A program made the position numbers and the translations under genes. Below the pieces are notes generated by a model. The model ran no database searches. It was not told where the DNA came from and was given only the letters and a program-made list of their open reading frames with translations. From assembly GCA_030549495.1 (NCBI GenBank), contig JAUIRK010000044.1, positions 1 to 64,000 of the forward strand: a stretch of DNA of 64,000 nucleotides, given 5' to 3'. Shown in pieces: positions 45,801 to 60,800 of this stretch. The number at the start of each line of letters is the position of its first letter. Positions within the stretch are counted from its first letter, which is position 1. This stretch comes from Nectonema munidae (Eukaryota; Nematomorpha; Nectonematoida; Nectonematidae).

Positions 45801-48800
45801 TGTCAAGGGTTCTTTCAGAACATTAGCTAACGGAGAAATTTCATTATGTCCTATAGATTTTGATGTGTCTAACTTGACAAGCTTATCGAAGACTTTATTT
45901 TCTGAAATAATTAATGCTTCTAATGTTTTAATATTGAATCTTTTCAAATGTTTAATAGGTACTTCACTTTCTACTTTGTAAATCGAAGCGAAATATTGAT
46001 TGAAAGCTTCGGGTAAAAATTCTTTTTCTATAATATTATTCATGTTCTTCAACTATTGTTTGAAGGTCCAGTATAGTCTCTTTCTTTTTGTATTAATGTA
46101 ACTCAAAGTAATTTTGGGTTTACTTTTATAATTTTTAAAATATCACGCTTAGAATGGGATAACGGAACATGAGTCGTTATTTGCTCTTTGATAACTTCTT
46201 TTAACTTAGAGTTTAAACTCTCCAAACTAGGGCCTACTAGTTCACCCCAATTAATTTCAAGTAGATTGTTTCCTATTAATGAATAATTGGCTGCTTGTTT
46301 TACTTATACATCAGAACTTTCTTCTTTCTCCATTTTTAATATTTATCGATTTTTTAAAAAAGGCTTCGCGTCATCTTTAAAAATCAATGATCAAACCTGT
46401 TCTTAAGTGTAAAGAGTCTGGGTATTGTTAATATTAATGATTTTAGACCTATTTCCACTTTACCATTTTTCAGTAAAATTGTTGAAAGACTTGTCCCAAA
46501 AAGATTGATTAAAGATATCGAAGGCAATAAATCTTTCATTGATAACAAATCTGCTTACAGAAAATATCACAGCACTGAAACCTTACTGGAATATTAAAGT
46601 TAATCTCGGCAAATATAAATGCATTGTTTTGTTATCCTTTGATTCGACAAGTGCTTTTGACACACTCAATTATGAAATTTTACTTCAAATTTTGTTTCAT
46701 GAATTGGAATAAAAAAAATCGCCTTTCCACTGGTTTGTTTCTTATTTATTCAGCAGAATGCAATTTGTAAATATTGAGGGTGTCTGCTCCCATATCAATT
46801 TCTGGAAATAGATCCCGACTTATATCCTCTCCTAAATGTAATTGAATCTACTATTTTTGCTTTTCTGCTGAATATTCAAAAATTCTACAAAATATTTATG
46901 GAAGCAGATGAAATATTTTATTTGAAAATAAATAAAGACGAAAACAAAACAATCATTTAAAAAAAGAAATCTTTCTTCGGATAACTTACTTCATGAGTGA
47001 AATTGGAGCAGCGCAAAACTGTAAACTTAATTTCTCAAACTGTATCAACATCCTAGGAGTAAAATTAGATGAGTATTTGGAATTAAAAGATATCATACAT
47101 TCAATTCTTTAAACAGGTTAGAATTTAACGAAAAGGTAGCAAAATACCTAAACATTGACAAAATGGAACAAATAATGAATGCATTTGTGATCTCTAAAAG
47201 CGCTATTACTGGTAAGAGAAGATATGAAAGTCTTCGCCAACATCTATGTTAGTTTCACTGACTTAAAATTGACAAAATGGTTACATTTAAAATTATTTTC
47301 TTGCATTTAAATGCTTGGGAAAGAGCGAACCTGCTTACTTGCTCAGCGAAATATGCATTTAAACCTACATCATAACTTATATTTAAAAGTTCCTGATTAC
47401 TTGAGCTGCTCTGCAAGAACATCATTTGGATTTCTTTCTCCAAAGAACCTGGAATGTGTTACCTCTTAATTTACGCTTTATCGACAATACTGCATCTTTC
47501 AAAAAGTCTCTTAAATGTGTTCTTTTTACATATTATGATTTCGAATAGAACTGTACTTTTCGAACCCTTGTAAAAATGTCATGAAGTTCTGTATGAGGCC
47601 AGGTGAGCCCTAAATATATATTTTACATATATACAGTGGTGTCGATATTTTTATTTGGCGAGTTTTAATGTGTTACGGAAGTGTTTGTATTAGTTTACTA
47701 GGATCCATTGTCTAAATGGAAGTTAAAAAAAACTTTAAAAAAAAATTATTTATTTTCATAAAGGAAATAAGTTTCCCGATAAATTAGATATCAATTTCTA
47801 TTTAAAATCAATTTCATGTTTTTATTAGTCTTACTGGAAAGAATGATGTGCTTTTATGTTCCATTTCTAGGTCAAGAAAAGAAGATGTTGATCTTAGTGG
47901 CTATGTTCTTAAAATTGTCGATGACATTGAAAAATCGCCAAATGATGACAGGAAAGTTCGCGGAATTTACTTCAAAAACGGACTCAAAGCTATCGTGATA
48001 AGTGACCCAAGATCTAATTTCTCGGTTGCTAATATTAGAGTTGCTAATGGTAAATGCCTTATCTATATTTAAAGTGTCCACGCAACTACTTTAATGTGAT
48101 TGGATAAAAAAATTTTAATATCTTTTTGTAAACCAATCAAATTTTATATAGAATTACCCGATTTTTTTGAGTTTGAACTACGTAAATGGGTGAAATCATT
48201 ATAAAAAATCATTATAACCATATTAATTATATGTTTTTATAAATATGTTATACGTTTTTATATGTTATACGTTTGTAAGATTTTTGTATTTAATTTTTCT
48301 GTACTTGGATTTCATTTTGTCCTAAAAGTGATCAGGTACTCCATGGTTAAGAAATCCTATTTTAATTTGCACCATTTCTATCACTCTCCTTTTTCAGGAG
48401 GAATGAATGATCCTGTTGAATTTCCAGGCATGGCACATTTCTACGAACACATTTTATTTCTTGGCACTAAAAAGGTAAGATTTTTCATTTCCCAAATTTA
48501 AACCAATATAATTACCTATTTTGCTGTCAATCAATTTAAATAACATTATGTCATAACATGAAATAAAAACAAACTTTCCAGTTACCTACACTTAAGGATA
48601 ACCCTCTTCTTATTTAGCATTTTACTTTTATCTGTCAGTTGGGAGTAGTTCACTACGGCACATATGGGACAAGAAGGTAGCCAGATATTTTCTTTGGAAG
48701 TGCTTATTGCGGCACTACTGTAGATGTTTGCCTACATTCTTTGTTTGAAATTATAGTATGAAATACTACTTATAACAACTCCACTCTTTATATTAATTAC

Positions 48801-51800
48801 TAAATCTGAATGTTTGTCTCTCTATATTGAATTATGGCTAACTTTATCTCTCCACTATATATTTTCAAAATAAATTTTGCAATTTTTTATTGCATCATTG
48901 CATAAGAAAAAAGCTTCTAAAATATTTAATTTAGACTACTACAGGGTTGTTCAACCTTTTTTTATATACGGGCCCAAAATTTTATTAAAAATAACTCTAG
49001 GACCTAAAAAATTTTCACGTGTAAAACCTTACGATTTTTAAAAATAGGACAATCACAATGGTTTAATTTTTTTGTAATCAATATTAAAATATATTAAAAT
49101 ATAAGTATATATTAGTGAGATATTTTTTGTTTTTTCCTTCAAAAAATTTTACGTTTTGAAGTATATTGAAAAGTAATAAGCTCCAAATCATTTTTTCCAA
49201 CGGCTCAAAATGGACCTTGGGCCTTGTGTAGAAGTCTGGACTACTATAACATACTTTTCTAAAAATACTTCAAATTAATGCCTTTTTTACTTTTGAACAA
49301 ATTTTTCAAGATTTATGATATCGGAACTTGTGACTACAAAAATCATTTCTCTATAATGTGAGAATCATACATGTTTTTTAATATTAATTTCAAAACCTTA
49401 TAAATAGAATTCATTGATTTTTTTGATTGATGTGAAGCAATAAATTTTTGATTTAAAATTATTTCAAAAATTTTGTTACAATATAATAATTCATTTTTTT
49501 CGATATTTATATACAGAATCTCTTTTTGGTATAATTATTTTTAACATATTTGGAAAAGAATAAGATCATGAATAAATGTGAAGGAAAAAAAATGCCTAAT
49601 TTTTGAATACTATCGTATTCATTTTCAAAAAACTAAATAATAAAATCCTTTTATTTTTTGAAAATAAACAAAAAAAAGTTAAAAAAAACTTTAAAGTAAA
49701 GAAATCAATTTGTTCAATTTTCTTTTATTTTGAATTCCTTGAAAAAGAACAGTGTGAGAATAATTTTGCCTTTTTTTGTAGTTTATATTATTTTATAAAT
49801 ACTTTAAAATTTTACTACAATGGAGAAATCCAAACATCCAAATCGGAAAAATCTAATTTATTTTTAATTATTTAGAATTTTTCTTTTATAATAAAAAACA
49901 TTTTTATGTTTTTGAAACAAAATTTTTTTTTCTCATATTGAACTAAGAAAAATATTGTGATAGTTACAAAATCTGCCTATTTAATATTTCAATAAATATG
50001 TTCTAATATATAATTTATTATAAATAAAAAAGAAAATATTCTTATGTGAGAATAAAACCCCAATAACACCTATCTGACCTGTCAATCCTAAGAAAAATAG
50101 ATATTTATGTTCTGTCTTGGAAATCAGGTTAACTTTTGTGTTTATTATAAGAACATATCATTGAATAATGAAAAAAATTTGTATGAAAAATCGTAATTTT
50201 TGAAATTTTTGTTTTTTTAAAAAAAGTTATAATATGAGGATGTTTTATTGTAATTTTTATTTATTTTTTAGTATCCAGATACTAATCCAATCAAGGTAAA
50301 ACTTTTACGATCTTTTACTGATATTTTTGTGAGTGTATGATTGTTTTGGTATAATGGTTGATTTTTATCGAAACAAAGCAAAATCTTCTTAAAAATTTTA
50401 TAATTCTATTGTTCGAACATATTAAAAATGATGTGATATATTTGAATGTTTTGAACAATTTAGAATCAAAAATGAGGAAAAAATTTACTTTTTTTTAATG
50501 TATTATAAGTTTATAAATCGAAAAAATAAAGTATACATTTTATAGATCATAAGAAAAAAAAAACCTAAAAATAGTTAAAGCGACCAAAAAGTGTATAAAT
50601 TTTTTATATTTCTCATTTACCTGTTGTGAATTTTGGACGATGTTTAGCAAATGTTTTAACTCAAAAAGATAACCAAAAAAGCTTTTGTTGCTTGATTTTG
50701 ATTATCCCTTGATCTGAAATGAACAAGGATTCGTCCCTAAAGATCACAAGGGTGTCCCCACCAAGTCCCAAGTTGGATTCTTTCGTGGTTCGGCCTCAAT
50801 AGTAATTAAAAGAATGAATCGAGTTTCCTTCAAAGAATTAAATGTGAAGCACAGATAGTGGGAGATTGCGTGTTATATATTTAATGTATTCTATATATGA
50901 ATCGCATTTATGATTCTGTACATGTAAATCATTGCTACGTACATTGAATGCAAAATTTGATTAGTTAAAAAGTAAACCAATCATAAAGAAATAAAATCTG
51001 TGAATGACAAGCACGCACCCAAAGATAACTTGGCTCTTACCTAGTCTGTATACTTTATTTCGCGCGGGTGCTAACTAACTCTTGAAATTTCATTTTAGAA
51101 GGAAGTCAAAGGAGGCGGATATACGAATGCGTGGACCAGTGAAGATGAAACATCCTTCTACTTCAACTGCGAAGACAAATTCTTTCCTAAAGCGATCAAA
51201 ATGTATCTTCCTATTTCCCTTCACTCTCTTCATATTTTCCCAATATTTTTAATTAATTCGATTTGTTAATTTACGCTATAATAAGATTTTATTGACAAAT
51301 TAAACATACTTACATGCTAACAAAATTTTCGTTTATAAATTGATTGACAACATTAGAAACTTCTAACGATCCTTTCAAAGACTATTTAAATCGATTTTTA
51401 TATTTCTCTTATCTTTTTCTATCTATCCACAACTGTTCAATTAATTCTAATCAGTGATCACTAATTTACGGTACATGAATGTTATATTTAAAATATTATT
51501 GATCTATCTTATAATTTTAGCTCTTATCTTAACAATTTTAACAAAATTTACTTTATAATGATTGACAGATATTTAGTTGCTTTAAATGACTACTTTTAAT
51601 TTAACTGTGTAGAGAAATTTTTTGACGTATCTTCTTCATTCACTTCTCTCTTGTATCTTTACACAAAGCTATTTTCTATAGACTAATTAATACGATAACT
51701 AATATACGGTAAATATATGTTATCCATAGTACAATAATATCCATAATACTTATTTCTGAACAAAAAAGTACAGTTTTTCAAAAATATATTTTTAAATGAC

Positions 51801-54800
51801 ATGAATTTTCGACTCTACATGTCTTTATTTAGTTAAAATCCTGTTGTAAGCACAACTTTTACTACATTAAGTATTAACTTGGTCTTAAAGAGTCGTGGCG
51901 TTGAAAAGTCGTGTCTCACAAAAAATAAATTTGTCAAAAAGTGTAGGTTTTTTGTTATATTTTTTTTTCTAAAATTAAGTTTTTTTAAGTTTTATTTAAT
52001 ATTCCGTGAAAACTCATTATTTAGCTATAAAATATATATCTTTACGTTTAGCAACATGTAAATTTATATTTGTATACTTTAAGTGAAGCATTTTCAGTAT
52101 CTTCATAAGTGCATAATGTTTTTGTTGTTAATTCACATCTTCTAACATTAAAGAAATTAATGCTCTGTCCAAGGTTTTACTTATATCTGTGAAAATACCG
52201 CTTTAGTAGCCTTAACAAATAAAGTCATCGTTTTCTTATTCAAAAACGGAAGACGATTAATTCACCAACAACCCGACACACAATTAATCGAATACATATT
52301 TCAACTAAACTCAAGTAAACTTTCTATTATTCATTATAAAAAAAAATTTAGAGATAATTTTGTAATTTTTAGTTATAAAAATGAAAAACTAAGGTTATGT
52401 GTTACCGCTTTCAAATAATAATCAATAATTTAATTATAACAATTCATTGATTCACTGGTCAACAAATTTTTATTTTTTTTCTTTGGCAGATCATCTAGGA
52501 GTGTTTTCTGGGGTTTTGAAGGTCGCTGATTACGAATATAACATTGGTTTTGTCTGATTGGCTCTAGTTTAGAAGATACTGATAGCCTCAAATAAGCCTA
52601 AACTGCTAAAATTCTCCCTGAAATACTTCAATATAGAAGCAGTAAATAATAATATCAGAAAATACATAATAATTATTATGTATGTAGTGTTTTTAAAACA
52701 GTATTTAAGAATTTTCTTTTTAATTCTTTTCCTTTTTTATTCCAGAGTTGAAAATGAGTTCCAGAGAGAAAATGAGTTCTTCTAAAAGACGTTGTAGATA
52801 TGAACCGGATGTCTTTTGTTACATCTGTGGACAGTATATGATGGCACAACAAAAGAGGAATATTACAGACTTTGTCAAGAGGGCGTACAAAGCATACTTC
52901 GATATGAAACTAGGTGACCAAGATAAGTCTTGGGCCCCACATATGGTGTGCAAAACCTGTGTAGAAAGTCTCCGCGGTTGGACCAATGGTAAGCTGAAGT
53001 TGAAGTTTGCTGTACCAATGGTGTGGATAGAGCCCAAGAATCATTTTGATGACTGCTACTTCTGTATCAATGATATGACGGGGTTTAACAAGCACAAGAA
53101 AGCAAATTGGCAGTATCCGAGCCTGGATTCTGCTATCCGTCCTGTTGCGCACTCTGAGGATCTACCTGTGCCTGTTTTCACCAGTCTGCCTGAAATCGAT
53201 GAAACCGAAGAGATTCCAGCTGATCTTTCAATATCAAGTGGTGATAGCTGTAGTGACTATGAAGAACCCTCAAATGGCCCTCAGCTTTTCAATCAATCTG
53301 AACTTAATGACCTAGTGCGAGACCTTTGTTTGTCGAAGGAGCAGTCTGAAGTTCTTGCATCACGACTCCAAGAGAAAAACATTCTTGATTCTGGCACAAA
53401 AGTAACATACTATAGGACAAGGGAAGGCAGCTTGCTTCGTTTCTTTTCTAAAGAAGATGACCTGGTTTTTTGTAATGACGTTTCTGCACTTCTTAACTGC
53501 ATGGGGATCTCGTCATATGACCCAGCAGATTGGCGTCTCTTTATAGATAGCTCGAAATCAAGTCTAAAAGTTGTACTTTTGCATAATGGCAATAAGTTTG
53601 CTCCTGTACCAATTGGCCATTCTACCAAGATGAAAGAAGAGTATGATGGTATCCAATTTGTTCTTGAAAAACTAAATTACAACACTCATAAATGGCTGAT
53701 TTGTGTGGACTTGAAAATGGTGAATTTTCTGCTTGGTCAGCAAAGTGGGTACACAAAGTATCCCTGCTTTCTTTGTTTGTGGGATAGCAGAGAAAGAAAC
53801 CAGCACTGGAGAAGGGAGAACTGGCCAGAACGAGAAAGTCTCGAAGTCGGCACAGCCAACGTCATCAATGAGCCTTTGGTACCCAGGGATAGAATCATCT
53901 TCCCTCCATTGCACATAAAACTAGGGCTCATGAAGCAGTTTGTTAAGGCGTTGAACAAAGATGGGGATTGCTTCAAGTACATATGCAGGCAATTTCCAGG
54001 TCTTTCCATCGAAAAAGCTAAAGGTGGCATCTTCGATGGACCTCAGATTCGAACGCTCATGAGGGATTCTGACTTCACTAATCATATGAACAGGGTTGAG
54101 TTAAATGCTTGGGTGTCCTTCACAGATGTAGTGACAAACTTTTTGGGAAATCACAAAGCTGATAATTACAAGCAATTGGTCCGTAAAATGCTTACTGCAT
54201 ACGAAAAACTAGGGGCAAATGTGAGCATTAAAGTTCATTTCTTGTTTAGCCACCTCGACAGATTTCCTGGTAATCTTGGTGATTACAGTGAGGAGCAAGG
54301 AGAGAGATTCCATCAAGACATCAAAACAATGGAAGAGAGGTATCAAGGCAAATGGGATGAGCACATGATGGCAGACTACTGCTGGAACCTTTTGAGAGAC
54401 TGTCCGAAAGTTGCTCACAAGCGAAAATCGTATAAACGTCAATTTCACTTTTGTGAATAAAATATTGTTTTGTGTGTTCATTGTAACTAAGAATCTAGTG
54501 TATAATAAATGCTTTGCATTAAAATTCAGTAAATTTTTAGCAAATTTTTTGTATATTCTCGAAATCTATGAAAAGTGTTCAGTTATTATAGGATAAATGA
54601 AATGATGTTATATCTAACTTAACTTGTTAGATTGAGATTTTACACTGTCTTTTGTGGTTTTAGATTATCATAAAAATCAATATCTGACATTTTTGCACTA
54701 TTTAGCCGTTTTTTGTACGTTTAGTTATGGTCGCGAATGGGTGATTTCAGACGAACGACCCCCTGTGATATCTCCAAAACTAGAGCCAACTTGAAAAAAC

Positions 54801-57800
54801 AAATGTCAGATTCGGATTCAGCGCCCTTGAAAACCCCAGAAACCAGTCTCACTTTGCCTGCCAAAAATATTGTGTTGACCAGTGCTCTATACTCTTTATA
54901 TTATATTTCCTGTGCTCTGAAGAATATTGCATCCAGGTTGGCGTCTTCTAGCGGCTGTTTTTGGCCTTTGACATTCAACCCTCAGAAGCTATATTTGCTT
55001 TTTTTAAATGTAGAGTTTTGAAATTTTCACATTATCTTATTTTTTTTCTTTATAATTTTTCCATTTTGACTATAACACTTTTGAAAATAAAGTTGATATG
55101 ATATAATATATTGTATTCAATAAATTGTGTATGTCGGTAAATTTTTGTCCCGATAAATTCCTACTAGACCCTCAAAAAATAACTTTACTACTAATCTAAT
55201 TACTTCATTTTTTCTCTCAAGGTATAATTAATAATCGTTTATTGGGAAAAAAGTTTATAAAAAACTTAAAAAAAAAGTATAAAGATTTTAAACAGGTTTA
55301 AGTCAAAAAAGTTTAAAAAATAGTATATATTCAAAAAAAAATTATAATTTTCCTTATAAAAAATCACCAATTTTACTTTGTTTTATTGTGTACAAATTTT
55401 GGTAGTGATAGAGGGTTGACCCAAACCCCAACTTGCGATTTTGTTCACGTCAATTAAAAAAAATAAATAAATTTAAGAAATAATTTAGGTTTGCGGACAT
55501 GTTTATCGAGCCTCTTTACAACGAAGAAAGCATTATAAAGGAAGTTAACGCTATCGAATCGGAGTACGAGAGAAGCAAAACTTCAGACATCACTCGACTT
55601 TACGCCGTTTTAAAGCAGTCTGCAGACAATGACTCCTTTTTCAAAAAGTTCATAACAGGTAGACATATTTTTCAAGAATTATGTTGCATTGATTAAAACA
55701 ATTATTTATATATATATATATCATTTTTATTTAAACTTCGTTTATTTTTCTTTTATGTTCGTACTTTTTTCAATTCCATTTCGTCTTTTTCTTGTTTATT
55801 AATTCGTCGTTTTCCAATTTAACTTCTTTTTTTTGAATTAATTTAGTCTTTTTGCAAATTATGTTTTTTATTCAGTCTGTCTTAAGTTGGGTAATGAATT
55901 TTTAGAAATAATAATTTAATTTAAAAAATGTTTTTTTAATTAATTTTAAAATGAAGATTTAAAAATTTGATTACCCTTTTAAATCTAAAAATAATTTTTT
56001 TTAATCTAAAATCTAACAAACATGACTTAGAAATAAAATATTCTTCACGCCCATCATTTTAATATCGGTAAAGTTAATAAAGTTGTCTGTCAAATTTTTT
56101 ATAATTTAAAATTTTTCAAACCAAAATCTTTCTAGAAAAAACTTTTTTAAACTACATAACATTTTAATTTCAAAGTTTAATTTTTTCAGGTCATTTTTTC
56201 ATAATTTTATCAAATTATGAAAGTTTATAAAATAAATTTTTTATAAAAAATGAAATTAAAAAATATAAATCTAAAACTTCACAACCCAGCTGAGGACAGA
56301 CTTTAATGTATTCAGAAAAAGGAACTTATATTTGAAAAGAAGGAAGTTAATCTGAAAAGGACGAACTTTTAAAGTACATTTAAAAATAAATTTCGGAGAT
56401 TTCCAGGATCAGCTTGTTTTTTCATTAAGGATGTCCTTTTATAATTTTATATACCATTTTTACTTCTATATTTCTGCTATTCTCTTTCTTCTTGCCTTTC
56501 TTAACTCTCTTTTGCCTTTTTGCAATTCTCTTTTGTATTTTAGAGAGACAACTTGCAAAAAGACTAATTAGAATTACAAAAGGAAGAAATAGAATCGCAA
56601 ATATACGAAATAGAACTAAAAGTGCTTTACATTTATAAAAAACATCATAAGACTTTATTAGAAAAATATGTTTCAATTGTATAAATAATAAGGAAAAAAC
56701 CAAAAGTTTAATAACTTAAAAATCACAAACTTTGATTTCAGAAACATCTATCATATATGAAGTGAAAGGATCATATTCTCTTTTATTCATCAGACATTAG
56801 TAGAAACTTCTAAGCGTGAATAAATTGAAAAAAAAGTTAAGCCATATCTCTCCCACTTTAACATGCGAGTTTGCCTCTCATAATGATGCCAGGAAGTTAG
56901 ATTTGTTGAATTCGCTCTAATTTCCGTGTCACAACATTTCATCACCCGACATTTCTAATGAGAATCGATTCTGAGAGCAATGACGCAGAACAATGCCTTT
57001 TATACATTTCATCTTTAAAAATCATACCTTTTCGTAGTAATTTTTTAAAATTGAAGCTCTATAGGATAATAAACTGTTTAATTTTTCAATACTACGAACT
57101 ATAATTTTATTTCGTGCCACAGTGTCTGAGAAGAAGGGATGAGCGATTCAAAATAATTTTTATTTTAAATTTTCTTTAATTTCACATTTGAACATTTTAA
57201 GGAAACAAGAAGTCGATCATGAAGTTTGTTGAGAAACAAGGAGAAGGTTTGATAACATCAGTTAAGTCATATGGAGAATCTCATTACTCCGCCAACTTAA
57301 TGACGTTGTGTGTGATTGCTAAAGGTAAGAGACACATATGTTTAGTGTTTATATATACTTAATAAGATATCTTTAATTTTCACTTATATAACCAAATTCT
57401 ATTTATAACGAAGCCTAGTGTTTGAAGCGTAGGGTCTCGAACCAAACGTTGAAACACTGCTTAGCCGATAGGCCCGAATCTTCTGAAATCACATCAACAC
57501 CCCGTTGAAACTAGAATCATTCTTATGTAATCGCTTGCTGACAAAAGTCACTAAGAATACGGATTTTATTAGATTTTGGTATACGCGCTTAACTCTCTTT
57601 TGTCTCAATTGTCTTCGCTTCAACTGCTGGAGCACGCCAAAATTATACATTATATTTGTTCAAGATTAAACGCATATCTAATTTTTTGTTAGGGTAGGAT
57701 TTTTGAGAGAAGTTATTTGGCAGTTGTTGAGAAAATTGTTAGAAATTTGTTGAGTAATCATAAGAGTTTAAGTCAACAAAAGAAGAAAATATCTCATTTA

Positions 57801-60800
57801 TCCCTTCAGAAAGCGCTATTTGTGCATAAAGTATAGAAAGAATAAGTAAACATTATTAAACAACATTAACTTTAAATATTAGCTAATTCTCTTAGCTATA
57901 ATAACAAACTATCTGACTTTTAAACTTTTACTCTTATGAACTTAGAAAAAGATGAAGGAAATTTAATTGTTAGTCACTTTGTTAACAGGAAATCATGATT
58001 GATGCCGTCAAATGCTGATGAAGACCAATAAAAAGCCTCAGAGAGATATTTTGAAAGTTAATGTGAGGAATTTCAAAAAAATATGTTTACAAAATACTTA
58101 TAAATCTTTTTTGAAATACTACCTCAGGCATATATAGTAATTTCATAACACCTAAATTGGGTTATGGTTATTTGTAAAATATTTGATGATAAATTATAAA
58201 TTTTAAAACAAACTTTAAAATGGTATTAAACTAGAGTTTAAAATCCACTAACATATATCAGTAAATAATTATTATAATAAATCCTTTTTTTTACGAATTT
58301 CTGCTTGTTTACAATCAAATCAGATTCCATTGACAATTTGACGAAGCTCATTGTTCCAGAATTTGCAAATATTCCAAACAGAAATATCACAAAACAACAC
58401 TATCCACTTCCTTTTACACGAAATAATAGTCAAGTAAAATTTTTTTGATTATCTATCGTAGGGTAGGTCGATTTAATATTTTTTTCAAAACCGCTGTAGG
58501 ATCCTATCATTGGTAGATAATATTAGCCTTCAGACTTAAAACAAAAATTAAGAAAAAATATTGAAGTATCTTTTGCGGAAATTGATTTGAATTTTAGTAT
58601 TCACTTGTAGTTTTTAAATGTGTTTTCTTCTAAAAAAATATATAAAAAACAATTGAAAAAACATTTATTTTCATTTAATCTGTTTTCATTCATACAAACT
58701 ATCATAAGTTTGATAATAATAGCCTTTTGATATGAAAGAAGGGCGTTTTGACCGACTCAATAGTTTCGTCAAAATTGATTTATGACGATTCTCGTATCCC
58801 AAAACCAAATGTGAGGCCTCTGAAACTAATTTCACGCTTCTTTCAACACCTTGAGAATGAGATGGTAGATTTGGGATATTTGGCTTGTTTTCATTTCGAA
58901 TCAAGTCTTTTATTTCGTTATTTGATACGTTCTTCAACATAGGCGGCTCTATTAACTGAGTATGAGTAATATCTTTCAATTCACTCCAAGTTTCAGCTTC
59001 CCAGTTTATTTTAGGAATTTTCTTTGCTACTTTGACTCCATTTGATTCTCTAAAACAAAAGTCTGAAACACTTAAAAAAAAGTTAAAGTTTAATATTACC
59101 TTTCTCTTAATTCTAAAATTTTACTAAGTGCAGTATTTCTAATACTTTTGCATTTTTTTGTAAATTATTTTTTACGATACGTATGACATCATCATAAGGA
59201 CGTAGCTTCACAGCTTTAATGGTGGAAAAAAGTATTAATGGGCTGTCTTGAAGTTTTGATGAAACTTTTATTTTGAACCATGCTGGAGCGTAAATCTGTA
59301 CAATATATTGCACAAGTTTTTTCAGATTTTCACTTGGTGATACTTCTCTTGTGTATATTGCAAGAAGTCTTATTGCAAGTATTAGCCACCTTGAATGATT
59401 CACAGGACCTATTTTACATTCCATCCATCTTTTATCTACTTTTCCTAGACCAATGCCTTTGCTGTACTCAAACAAAAGACGTTGATCGTGGCTGAGATCA
59501 GTGAGATCATTTCTGTGGAAGATTTCTCTAGTCAAAGGAGAATCTATAATTTCAAAACTTTCTTGTGCTTGATGTTGTATATTTTTACAACACTTTTGAC
59601 CCAGCTCCCCCATATATTTTCATGGACTAACTGTTACGCCATCAATGTACTTGAATAACGCTCTAAATGGAAGTTCATTTTGATGAAGACTGCATCCGAT
59701 AGTGTGAAGATTTCTTCCTATCATTTTTTCAAGGGTGACGACTAAGCCATTCTTCCATCCTGTGTTTGCTGCAGTATTGTCCAAAAGAATGGCGAATATA
59801 CTCTCAATACTTTTATATTCTTCTAAGACTCTAAATGTTTCGTTAGCAAGCACTTCACCAGTCGCGCCAATCAAAGGAACAGTCTTGTGCGTGAGATACT
59901 TTCCTTGAGTTTCTCCATCTTCAACTGTAAATGTTAAATGATGCTCTTTCAAAACATCTCTTTTTAATACCACTTTTTCATCTACAGACTTCTCTATGAA
60001 CGTTAAAGTTTTAGCGTCAATTTTTCCATCAACGCCAATGCAAAAAAATTTGTTGTTTGGCCTCATTTCTTGATCACTAATAATATTTACTTTAGCCTTG
60101 GCTCTATCTATTTTGCTTTTATCTACCAAAATGTCTTTGACATTGACTTCTTCTTTGAATGAATGTTTTATGTCATTAAACAAGGCATTAGCCAAAGCTG
60201 CTCCTAAGTTAGAAGAACAATCGTGTCTTACTAGCTCCATTGCATATCTTGGTAACTTTGTAAGATTGTAACTTTCTTTGATATATGTATGATTATTCCA
60301 CTCTTCTTCTTCCTAAAAAATAGTAAAACGAAATATATGACTAACAACTTAAATTAATACTACCTGAGACACAAACGAAGAACTTGATGATCTTCTTGAT
60401 TCAATATTCACTTTCAAATTTTCCGAAATAACATTAGGTTTCATCTTTTTACTTTTCCTTACAGCATTTTTATCAACAGTAGACATTTGAAAATTCCCCA
60501 TTGGTCCCACTTTGTTTCTTTGATCACGGAGGTACAATCTTTCTTCAATTGGAACTTTTGCATTAGAAGAACATGTGCATAAAATGTGTTCTTTAGTACA
60601 ATTTGCTTTTTTACATTTGACTCGAGAATCAGAATGGTACAGTGTTTAAAGAACAAGAACACGATGATAAATCAAAGAGACTATTTATTTTTTTAAACAA
60701 AAGTTTAAATCAGGAAATGAGTTAATGAGAAAATAATAATACTTCCAAATGAGTGCTTGGATGTGTAAGCGAAATGTCACATGGACCACCTCGAAATTTA

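Noticed and set aside
47816-47998. 60-codon ORF overlapping M16 exon 2 in another frame
   Set aside because: The frame with exon phases and IDE similarity is the other one.
52819-54481. Minus-strand ORFs of 72-97 codons opposite the 570-codon gene
   Set aside because: Antisense shadows; the sense ORF has zinc motifs and family resemblance.
56425-56703. 92-codon minus-strand ORF with hydrophobic then lysine-rich parts
   Set aside because: The pattern follows from T-rich then A-rich DNA in an intron; no family resemblance.
57420-57480. tRNA-like sequence on the minus strand with B box GGTTCGAGACC
   Set aside because: The putative A box lies only about 25 bases away, too close for a normal Pol III promoter, and no cloverleaf is apparent. 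At most a worn SINE.
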